Below, piece by piece: positions 11,521-21,307 of a DNA stretch of 29,504 nt. Both the position numbers and the translations under genes were made by a program. The stretch's first letter is position 1. The number at the start of each line of letters is the position of its first letter. The DNA is from Ichthyophonus hoferi. Its lineage: Eukaryota; Opisthokonta; Ichthyosporea; Ichthyophonida; Ichthyophonidae. The stretch is taken from NCBI GenBank assembly GCA_002751075.1, contig NAOQ01000387.1, positions 6,106 through 35,609 on the forward strand. The letters run 5' to 3'. Under the pieces are notes generated by a model. That model was not told the DNA's origin and did no database searches. It was given only the letters and a program-made list of their open reading frames with translations.

Positions 11521-14500
11521 ATACCGCCTTCCCTCCATGCAGCCTACCTCACCCCTCCAGATGGTTTTCCAGCCTTCCTTGGAAATGGGTAGAATGTTCT
11601 AGGTTGTGGGTTGGTGATCTTGGAGTTAGATTCATACCTAGGAAACCTCTATGTCCTGACCTATATGCAAAGGATGGTTTTGGAATATGTGGTTGTGGTT
11701 TTTGATTGCTTGTGGTGTGGCCTTGTTAAGAATAAGGAGATCATGGTTAGAGCTGTGTTTTTCAAGAGGATTACTTTGGTTCAAATTGACAATTCGTGGC
11801 CATTTAATGATCATAATAACACGATAGTAAAACTAAAAACTCTGGTGACATTATAGGTAACATACGTTATATACCTGTTCATCTAGATAACACTAACACA
11901 GAATGTAGCTCTGAAAGAACTTTACTTGTTGGGGATACTGAAGAAAGAAAGAAAGAAAAACAGACTTCTACTAGATAGTGGAACCAATTTAAACATTGCC
12001 ATAATAAACAAAGAAGTAATTATCATAGGCAATACTATCTATGCTCACAAATTGACAATCAGATTACTAATTTGATAATATTATCAATAGCCATCATTGA
12101 TTCAATTATCAAATTATATCACAATAACTATTAATAGTTATCTGACTGTAGGAACCAATACTTTCATAATTTCTTTTATATAGATTTTTTAAAATTAACT
12201 ATGTTTACAATTATCTATTAAACGTGAAAGGTGTTTTTCCTATTAGGTACTCATCAATACTTTTATTTTTTTCATGTTTGTTTTTTCGCATGACAGGTAG
12301 CATCCTCGTATCCACGAATGACTTTAGAAGTCATTCCTAAATCCATAGTCACTGTTTCTTTCTATTATTATTATTGTTAAAAGATAAGCTTTGAGGTATA
12401 TGTGGAACTTGGGATCAGTTTTGATGCAAAAGCAATATCCAACACACTTAGTTAGGGAGGTGGCAGGGAACTTGCTATGGTTGTCTTTCTCCCAGTAAGT
12501 GGGGCAATACTGACAGTGCTGTACGTGAAAGTTTCAACATGACTAAAGAAAACAACATTTTTGATGCTGTTTTTATTAACACTGTCAAGCATCTTAGAGT
12601 TGAAAATGCTGAGAAGAGGGCTAGTGATAAATTTAGCACTATACATGTTACACTTCGTGTCACATATCAGTTGTTCTAAATATGTTATGAGGTTAATTAA
12701 ATATTGTACAACTTATATGTTGGAAGCTAATGATCCCACTGGTTGTTAGTTGCCTAGTACAAAATTTAATAATGTATACAAGATAAGCCCAGACTGGTTT
12801 TGAGCAGGGATTTTATTTAGTCAAATATGGTATATAAACTTATCTAAGTAGCTAGTTTATATATCAGCTCAGTCTAAGAGTGTTGGATTTAGGAGCATAT
12901 TTAATACAAACAATTAACTAAATTATCTGCCATACCTCCAATAACTGGATACATTGGCAGTGTTAATGTAGGCAATGCAATAGTTTAAGTTTGTGTTGAA
13001 AATGGTGGCCAGGGATTGAGGGAAGGAGTAAAGGGCAGTGAAGGTAAGTGGGCTGTTTTTTTTCTGTACCCAAGTAGTTGAATATATTTGAAAGGTTAGT
13101 TTAGGATAGGTGTTAAGTTGGGCAAGAGAAAGTCCTGGGAAGACAAAAGTACCATTGGCCAGACAAGCCAGTTCATTAGTGCACGTGGTATGCCAAACTA
13201 TAACTGTTGCTGCATATGTAGCCTGGGAAAGTAGTTATTGCAATCTAGGAGTTAAATAGCAATTAAAGATAATCAATCAAAATCGAACAGCCAATGGAAG
13301 AAACCCTGCAACTATATAATAAGCCATTTCAGATCATGTTTTTTGGGGTTCAGATAACAGATTGCTTAGACATCCTGCTTAAGACAAGTTCTGATGACTT
13401 ACTTAATAATAATAAATGTCTTTGTATATCTGTATTCCATGTAAACAAAGCCACACGTTTAAACACCTTTTAATTCAGTATTCTTTCTCTTTTCAAACAC
13501 ATAGGTCACTAGAACACTTCTGTCTCTCCTTATTATTCCCAACATAAACCATATGTTAGAAATAAGTAGATATAGGTTTAGGTTATGCTAGCTATTCTTT
13601 CATACTACATATGTTATAGTAATTACTAACAATACTAATAATATGATTGAGAGTAAAACTTGTATTGATATTACTGAGTCCTACTTGGCAATTGCATTCA
13701 GGTAGTCTACAAAATAAAGCTCTTGACAACTGCCTTTTGATCTCATACTGCTGATATAAAGATATAGAAGCCCTTACCCTCCTACTAGACAATGTGTAAT
13801 AAACATAGTATTGCGATTTGGATCTGATCCTCTGGGCTCAATTGCTTGATTGCATTTGAAGACCAATTCCTTATCTGACTTAGAAGTGACTGTGACATGG
13901 CACCCAATGTACAAAAAATAAGATAGTAAGGTAGAGCAATTTCATTGGTTACAGAGTATTTTAAGTGTGGGACACTGAAGGCTTAAGGCCAATTAATATT
14001 TATTTTTGTTCTTCTGTATTCATTTTAACGTGTATAAAGAAAAGCCCCAGTTTTACTAATAAATATGGGGTCCATTTGTACTAATAATTAAAGTAAACAT
14101 ACTCATTAGTAGACCATAACCATTGTTTAATGGTATTATGCAACCTAGAGTTGTTAAATTGCAACAAATACCGTTGGCAGGATAATTACTTTTTTTTAAG
14201 TTATTAGTCATCCTTAGTTGTGCCTCCCATTCTACCCCAATAGATTAATTTGTAATTCTTGTTTTTCATTGGATTGCATAGCCACTGAAAAATAACATTT
14301 ACTCATTTCTAATGTAAAACGCTATTCACCAATAAGTGGATCCCTATATAAATCTGAATTGGTAATCGGATTGTCTTGGAAATATTTAAGCAACTGCAAC
14401 AAATTAAGATCTTTCCATTTTGGTGGTTGTAGGTTTTGCTTTGCTTTGCTTTGCTTTGCTTTAAATTGTGCAATTCTTCATAGGTATATGATTTTTTTGT

Positions 14501-17363
14501 TATTGTGGGACTAGTTTATTTTATGTATGTTTTCTGTACTTTGACAAATTTTTACTATTGAACGCGCATCCGAATTCTCCTCCCACTGTCCGTGTGGGTC
14601 AGGGGCCAGACAGTGTGCAAGAACAAAGTTGCAGTCGAAGGGACTGTTGCCGTGTGTGGAGGCTTCGGCCAAAGCATACAGGCTCCAGTGTGTAACAAGC
14701 AGTACTTTTTATTGTTTCTTGTCTTTCCCGACGACTTATATTTTGGTTCCCATATACTTTGTAATTGCCCTTTTTGCATTGAATCAGCAATTAGGGAGTT
14801 GATTTTATGTGCATATAGCCTATCATAAACAGGCCTGGTGTCTGTTGGTTAACGCCTTTTAAATAAAACTTATTAAGTTATACTTTGTGTAAGACTTGTA
14901 GTATCTACCAGCGAGCTCTTAGCTCTTGTATGCTATGTTTTTTTATAAAAAGTGGGACAAATAGCTTTTTTTTTTCCTTATGCGAGTGTTGGTTTCTCCT
15001 TAGAATAAAAAACTGTACAAGTTGTGCGTCTACAAAATTGGGTGAAAACATTTTCTTGAGACTATTAGAAGTGTTACACTCGGTTCCTCTTTAGAACTTC
15101 AACAATGTACAGATAGTGGAAAGGTAGAAAATGTACAAGCCTGTCCTGTTACATGTAACTATTTATTTTCTTTAAGCAAGACCTTAGTAATATGGCTTTA
15201 GATACTAGTAAATCCTTAGAAGAAAGTACTTATTCTAGTATTAGATAATGCAATGTTCCTTGGCCCCCGCTATATGTATTTAATGTTCGTGACAAGCTAT
15301 GCTTTAGCAAGTATCCTAGTTGACCGTTATGTCTTTCCCTTGCTTACAAAGGCTTTAACCATGCCTTACTTTTACCGGTAAACCTTGGCAAGACAATTGT
15401 ATTTTTATATTCTCTAGAATAAACTTTTGAAATCCTTAGCGCTCTTTCTACTCAACAGAAATAGCTACGGGATTTTTTTTTGGATCCAACCATAAAATTA
15501 TTTATGCATTATTTACATAGGAAGGATTCAAACATCAATTACAAATAGTTACCGTGCCAGTAATAAAATGATTCACATTGCGTTTGGTTGGTACATTGGG
15601 CGCCATCCTATTAGTTAATGAGTACGACTCCTTCCTGATGAAGCTTTTATCTTTGAAGGTGTGACATAGTCACCCATCGCTAGGGCAGGTCTAAGTGCCA
15701 CCTTTTGCTCAACTGAAAGTACAGCTAAACCTACCGTATAACTAAATAATAAGGAGCAAATTTAGATAAAAAAATTCTGTTTTATTTTTATACTGTCATA
15801 TTTTAACTGTTGTAGTTTTCTGTTCCAGTCTTATTCATTTAGTATAGTCTATAACTTAGGCCTTACTGTGCATATCTTATATTTAATACCATTATGATGC
15901 TACAGCCTCTAATAACTTGTTTACTCCACACGTACACCTCAATGATGACTGTTTATATTTATGGTTGTCACCTAATCTCTTATACAATTATTACTACTTA
16001 GATTGGCATTGTAATTAGAGGAGCAAATGTTCTCCCTTCAGTACTAACAATCTACGGTATGAGGTAGTCATCTGAAGAATTTTCCTTTTACAGCGTTGGA
16101 ACCAAAGTTTTTCACTGCACTTACAAAAATTATTTTTTATTATTGTTATTATATTCGTTTATTAACAGAAATTGGTGGGTAGCACTTTTATTACTGGTTA
16201 ATATCATACAACTAAAGAGATACTAATGTAACCAGTTTACAGAATAACTCTTTACTGACCTTAACCATAGCTATTATATTTAATTTAAATCACAAGATAA
16301 AAAGTTGCTAACTTCAATTAGCCCCGATCAACAGGGCAAGTTACAATTACTAAGCATTTAAGCTAAATTATATCATTTACCTATTGACAATTATCTAGAT
16401 CTGTTAAGTTCAGGTAACAACTCAGTAAGCCAAATAAAATCTAGTACACCATATTTTATTTCTAATATAACGTTGATCCGTTGAGGCCTTGCCATCTTCT
16501 CCAATATATGATTTAGTTCTATCAAGGTTTTATTCCTTATTCTCATTTTTTTTGGGCATCACATTCCTATTTACTGCAGTTACGTATCTCGTTTTACAAT
16601 TAGGTTAGCGCTTTTCCTAATGAGCATGAATAGCCTTTTGAACTGTTCATAAAACATTAGAAATACAACAACACAAATAGGTAGTTCAAATGCCAAAAAT
16701 AACACGTATAATTAAACTAAATAAAGAACAAGCATTTTTTTAAAAAATACAAAAAATATAAGAATACAAATTTAAAACCATTGTGTATATTTGCACTGAA
16801 AAGATATTCTTAGTTATATATATGAAACAGTCACATTAATATGAACTTTTATTTACATTTTACTATTATAAATATATTTTGTAGAAGGTGAGAGATAGAA
16901 AGATAATAGGTTTAAGAGTCAGTTGGTTCGTATGTAGCCAGTTTTGTGGTGAGGGACTTCTGGCAGAATGCCACGCGGGAACACCACGTGCTGAGACTTC
17001 CATTTGATTATTTTTGATCATATTTTGTACGCTTTTACGAATTGTATTCGAGGTTTGCGACAGTATATTGAAATGTATACAATAAGGTATATATTATTAT
17101 ATATTGAAAGATGTATAAAAACACACAGTAAGGAATACATATGATAAGTACATGCTTTTTATCATTCTCATTTTCTTAATTTACTACTGTATATAATATT
17201 TGCCCGATCAGAAATAAAAATAACCATGCTGTTTCCTAAAAATGATATATATCAAGGTCGTATTAGATATGATGTGAAAAATACCTTGAAATAATATATA
17301 TGAAAGTTGTATTACGATATGAAAATGCCCCCCCACCTCCAGCACACCCACCTTTATTATCCG
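11521..17363. other. Long gene-poor stretch with possible decayed coding sequence
   Basis: No gene recognised over 5.8 kb. Near 12365-12680 all three plus frames contain coding-like stretches, for example NMTKENNIFDAVFINTVKHL in one frame and SFEVYVELGISFDAKAIS in another, as an old frameshifted gene or transposon might show. A somewhat GC-richer patch at 14565-14740 is open on both strands but matches nothing I know. A short (GAAA)n run lies near 11940-11960 and a (TTTGC)n run at 14434-14462. The last 100 bases before the gap hold two similar AT-rich units containing ATATGAAA/ATATCAAG. Confidence 0.55.
14434..14462. repeat. (TTTGC)n pentanucleotide microsatellite
   Basis: Five successive copies of the TTTGC unit, the only pentanucleotide array noticed in the window. 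Confidence 0.9.
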
Positions 17364-17975
17364 NNNNNNNNNNNNNNNNNNNNNNNNNNNNNNNNNNNNN
17401 NNNNNNNNNNNNNNNNNNNNNNNNNNNNNNNNNNNNNNNNNNNNNNNNNNNNNNNNNNNNNNNNNNNNNNNNNNNNNNNNNNNNNNNNNNNNNNNNNNNN
17501 NNNNNNNNNNNNNNNNNNNNNNNNNNNNNNNNNNNNNNNNNNNNNNNNNNNNNNNNNNNNNNNNNNNNNNNNNNNNNNNNNNNNNNNNNNNNNNNNNNNN
17601 NNNNNNNNNNNNNNNNNNNNNNNNNNNNNNNNNNNNNNNNNNNNNNNNNNNNNNNNNNNNNNNNNNNNNNNNNNNNNNNNNNNNNNNNNNNNNNNNNNNN
17701 NNNNNNNNNNNNNNNNNNNNNNNNNNNNNNNNNNNNNNNNNNNNNNNNNNNNNNNNNNNNNNNNNNNNNNNNNNNNNNNNNNNNNNNNNNNNNNNNNNNN
17801 NNNNNNNNNNNNNNNNNNNNNNNNNNNNNNNNNNNNNNNNNNNNNNNNNNNNNNNNNNNNNNNNNNNNNNNNNNNNNNNNNNNNNNNNNNNNNNNNNNNN
17901 NNNNNNNNNNNNNNNNNNNNNNNNNNNNNNNNNNNNNNNNNNNNNNNNNNNNNNNNNNNNNNNNNNNNNNNNNNN
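17364..17975. other. Assembly gap, 612 N
   Basis: Run of unknown bases. Any frame drawn across it is meaningless. The flanks are AT-rich; the left flank contains a short tandem-like pair of units, so a repeat may have caused the gap. Confidence 0.99.
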
Positions 17976-18368
17976 GTGAGATGTGATAACCAGGATAGTC
18001 ATAACATATTTCGGACAAATTAACATATATATATCATTGTTATTTTTATTTTTAGGTTGATATTGTTCTATTACATTTTTTTTATGAATAGAAAAATTTA
18101 TTAGAAACTGTATAAATATTAATTGAGTTAGGCTGTTAAGGCAATTAGGTTTCCACTGGATAATTTGATTATTAATTAATTATTAATTAATTACTTTAGA
18201 CTATCTATTTATCATCCGTGGGAATATGACTGACATTCCTAACTAAGCACATGTGTCCTTATCTAATATTGTGAGTGGTTATTTATCACTTGTGTAAATA
18301 TCTACCATAGCTTATTTTTAATTTTAATAATTTAATTAGTTAGAACCAATAAAAACTAGTATCTACTA

Positions 18369-18376
18369 CTATTTAA
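18369..18376 (+). promoter_or_regulatory. Possible TATA-like element for the nucleoside hydrolase gene
   Basis: TATTTAAA followed by a small GC patch, about 65 bases before a good splice donor at 18435. This is the right spacing for a short non-coding first exon. In an AT-rich genome this is weak evidence alone. Confidence 0.25.
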
Positions 18377-18434
18377 AAGCGGGCATACTATAGAAATATT
18401 AAATTGCCTCTTTTTTTTTATCTGATCTTATCAG

Positions 18435-18690
18435 GTTAGTAAATATGTAAATGTAATGTATTGTAAGTTAGTATAAAATATGGAAGTGTAATATCTATAA
18501 AGATGTGAATACATTCATAAACTTTTATAACATTTACATATTCGTTGATGTAGCTAAGCCAGTATTAGAAAAACGAAATGGGTTTTATAAAGAAATAAAT
18601 AAAATTATTATTGCAAACAAACCATGTATACTTCCTTATAGCTTTAATAATGTTTCTTCTACATAATTTCTTTTCCCTTTCACTTCACAG
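18435..18690 (+). other. Likely 5'UTR intron of the nucleoside hydrolase gene
   Basis: The donor CAG/GTTAGTAAA at 18432-18440 and an acceptor with a strong pyrimidine tract (TTCTTTTCCCTTTCACTTCACAG ending at 18690, of which the last bases are CTTCACAG) define a 256-bp intron. It ends 13 bases before the ATG at 18704. The open frame does continue upstream of 18704 to an ATG at 18650, but that stretch is the acceptor's own pyrimidine tract and translates to FFSLSL-like residues. Confidence 0.6.
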
Positions 18691-18703
18691 TCATTATTCA
18701 TCT

Positions 18704-19669
18704 ATGAACATGAGGCGTAACATCATCTGTGACTGTGACCCTGGGCATGATGATGCCATCGCACTCATCCTTGCTATGGCTAGCCCAGAACTCAATGTTT
18801 TGGCAGTGACCACCAGCGCAGGGAATCAAACTGCCGAGAAAACTTTAAGAAATGCACTTCGTGTTCTAACATTTCTTGGAAAGACAGACCAAAAAGTTGC
18901 TGGAGGAGCCCACAAACCGTTGGCACGAAACTTAATCATTGCAGCTAATGTGCATGGTGAATCTGGTCTAGATGGCCCAAAACTACCAGAGCCTGGATTT
19001 AAACCTTTGCCAATGAGTGGTATTGAGCTTATAGCTAAAGAAGTAAGAGCCAGTCCCACCCCTGTCACCTTAGTGCCCACTGGTCCTCTCACTAATATTG
19101 CCTTATTTCTATCCACCTACCCTGACCTCCATAAAAAAATTGAGAGAATTGTTCTCATGGGGGGGTCTGCAGGGCCAGGAAATTGGACCCCATCGGCTGA
19201 ATTTAACATATACGTAGACCCAGAGGCAGCGGATATAGTATTTAAGGCTGGAGTGCCCATTACTATGTGCGGATTGGATGTAACTCACCAGGCACAGATA
19301 TATGACTGTGATGTTGAGCGAATCAGAAAGATCCCTAACGCGGTGGCAAATTTGGTTGCTGAGTTATTGGACTTTTTCAAAATTTACCATCAGGACCCCA
19401 AGTGGGGTTTTATAGGATCCCCCGTGCATGATCCATGTACTATTGCCTGGTTATTGAAGCCAGAGTTATTCAAGACAAAAGATTGTTATGTTAGTGTTGA
19501 GATCAAGGGAGAGCATACAGTGGGTATGACGGTAGTAGATCAATTTGAACTCACTGGAAACAAACCAAATGCCACTGTTGTACTTGGTGTGGACAGACAG
19601 GGATTTGTTGATTTGCTTGTTGATAGGCTTGCGTCATACAATGGTTTCAAGCCAGCGGATAGTATTTAA
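18704..19669 (+). CDS. rihA: RihA-like ribonucleoside hydrolase (IU-nucleoside hydrolase family), candidate bacterial acquisition
   Basis: Encodes 321 residues from the ATG at 18704 (a second ATG at 18710 is equally good); E. coli RihA has 311. The family hydrolyses the N-glycosidic bond of ribonucleosides to ribose and base; RihA prefers pyrimidines. Visible family features: the Ca2+-binding [11 protein letters not shown] at residues 10-20, [11 protein letters not shown] with His84, [16 protein letters not shown] near 161-176, [11 protein letters not shown] near 189, and [15 protein letters not shown] with His242 and Asp243. Similarity to proteobacterial RihA is very high along the whole length, including TGNKPNATV and [13 protein letters not shown] near the end. 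The coding region has no intron, while every other clear protein gene here is split. No secretion signal if 18704 is the start, so it is probably cytosolic and acts in nucleoside salvage. The bases look host-like, so any transfer is not very recent. Confidence 0.93.
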   Translation: MNMRRNIICDCDPGHDDAIALILAMASPELNVLAVTTSAGNQTAEKTLRNALRVLTFLGKTDQKVAGGAHKPLARNLIIAANVHGESGLDGPKLPEPGFKPLPMSGIELIAKEVRASPTPVTLVPTGPLTNIALFLSTYPDLHKKIERIVLMGGSAGPGNWTPSAEFNIYVDPEAADIVFKAGVPITMCGLDVTHQAQIYDCDVERIRKIPNAVANLVAELLDFFKIYHQDPKWGFIGSPVHDPCTIAWLLKPELFKTKDCYVSVEIKGEHTVGMTVVDQFELTGNKPNATVVLGVDRQGFVDLLVDRLASYNGFKPADSI

Positions 19670-19769
19670 ATGCCTAAATGGTATGGTTAATGGTATGTTT
19701 ATTGGTTGTTGTAGATTGTTTACATTAGGATAATCTACCAAATAGTATCATGCTGTATACATTAGCACC

Positions 19770-19787
19770 TTTTTTTTTTTTTTTTTT
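19770..19787. repeat. Poly-T tract (18 T)
   Basis: Homopolymer about 100 bases past the nucleoside hydrolase stop. No canonical AATAAA was found close downstream of that gene. Confidence 0.9.
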
Positions 19788-19886
19788 GCGAAAATAATAA
19801 CAATAATCCTACATTAATCTATTTTTGATTGGATATATTTTGTAGTTTAGACATGTATATGTGCACAATGAAGTATGCAGGAGAAT

Positions 19887-19918
19887 GACTCTCCAATATA
19901 TATATATATTGGAGAGTC
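19887..19918. repeat. Perfect 32-bp palindrome
   Basis: GACTCTCC, then AATATATATATATATT, then GGAGAGTC; the whole is its own reverse complement. The mixed-sequence 8-bp ends make it more than an AT run. As RNA it would form a stable hairpin. It lies 218 bases past the nucleoside hydrolase stop, possibly in or just beyond its 3'UTR. Confidence 0.95.
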
Positions 19919-21238
19919 GTGATATGATCTCCAAAAAACCTGCAATGATTTACAGGCTTGATAGGTTCTGGACTAATTAATTGGGTATAATTATTGATGT
20001 ATATGTAATGCTGAACCATGTTTGGCTAATATATCATTTTGATATCAATAATGACATAATGGGGAGGGGTCAATCCCACTTAGCTTATTTTAAAAAAATT
20101 TATAAAGCTTATTTAACGGCAATAACAGGTCACTAATGATTATATTTTTACAATCTTCAGAGATCAATTAACAAAACTTAAAATCATGAAAAGAAATTTT
20201 CTAATTCCAAGGTATCTATTACCTAGATGCCGATTGAGTTGATGGACCCAAGATCTGACGTACCTTGCAATATCTACTGAGTTTTCTAGATATACTAGCC
20301 CAGTATATATCTCAACTTTACTACTATTACGATAGCATGACCTAAAACCAATGCAAACCTGGTTATTCTATGAACATAATCCTTTTAACCCATACAATTC
20401 AATGATTTAAAATTAAAACATATATTAAGGCCAGTCTTTATACTATGTAGATGAATGTTAAGACAGTTTCTTATTTTTATATAGTAGCCCAGCTTTAAAA
20501 ATCTATTGGCCACGCGACTCGATTATATCTATTTTATTGACAGGTCTTTAGGAAGTGTTTGGCTCCTCTATGTTTATCATTTTCATTGGAGATAATCAAC
20601 ATTGGTCTCCTGTAATTTAATGAGTCGAATTGATTGGCTGGGTTTATGGATGACCCACATTAAAAACAATGCAGGTGGTTTTATATCGGTAATAATTGGC
20701 CTTATATTACAGCTATCTAGTATTGTCAAGCTATTAGACCTCTAAATAAGGCATTACAGATCAGTGTATATCAGGCTATTATAATAGTTACCTTGACATG
20801 GTTACTATTAAGACGACTGGAAATGTATGTACCTCGATGGCCTTATCATAATATGTACGACAGGTTCCTATAGACATAGTGTATGTATTAGGCATCATAG
20901 TAATATGTACTTAATTATCATACCCTCACCTATATGCCATTGCCATTATTGAGATATTACATAATAAAGAAATAGCTACTTCCGCAGACATGATATCTTA
21001 TGGAGGGTTATGCCTATTGCAATATGAATGAAGCTAGTACAATCACAATTAGCATGTTATAAACATGTAGAGCACACCATGGGTCACAATTCAGCTATGA
21101 TATAATCCCACAACTAGTAAAAAATAATATTTATAGACAAAAAGGGATGGTGGGCGGAGGTAAGATAATATCCATCTACACGTAGATTGATTGTATTGGT
21201 TCTATACAAACCAACAGCAGAAACAATAATTATAATAA
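19919..21238. other. Intergenic stretch, one weak coding-like frame
   Basis: No recognised gene. At 20721-20870 a 50-codon plus-strand open frame reads a hydrophobic segment (AIIIVTLTWLLLRRLEMY) followed by VPRWPYHNMYDRFL and a stop, with an acceptor-like ATTACAG inside it at about 20759. It may be chance or a remnant. The rest is AT-rich. Confidence 0.5.
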
Positions 21239-21244
21239 TTTATT
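21239..21244 (-). terminator. Candidate polyadenylation signal of the LRR gene
   Basis: AATAAA on the minus strand, about 64 bases past the TAG at 21308. Confidence 0.5.
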
Positions 21245-21307
21245 ATAAACTTTCTCTCTCGACATACATTAATATACATGATTGAATGTAAGCCACCCAT
21301 ATCTAAC

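Noticed and set aside
14555-14828. Opposing 60-78 residue frames in a GC-richer patch
   Set aside because: Open on both strands with Cys/His scattered in no known spacing; no transposase or zinc-finger pattern could be matched.
17208-18026. Long open frames over the N run, both strands
   Set aside because: They are open only because unknown bases contain no stop; the real sequence on each side is short and AT-rich.
18611-18703. N-terminal hydrophobic extension of the nucleoside hydrolase (possible signal peptide)
   Set aside because: The farthest start is TTG, and the stretch is the pyrimidine tract of a strong splice acceptor ending at 18690. The first ATG after the acceptor gives a protein of normal RihA length.
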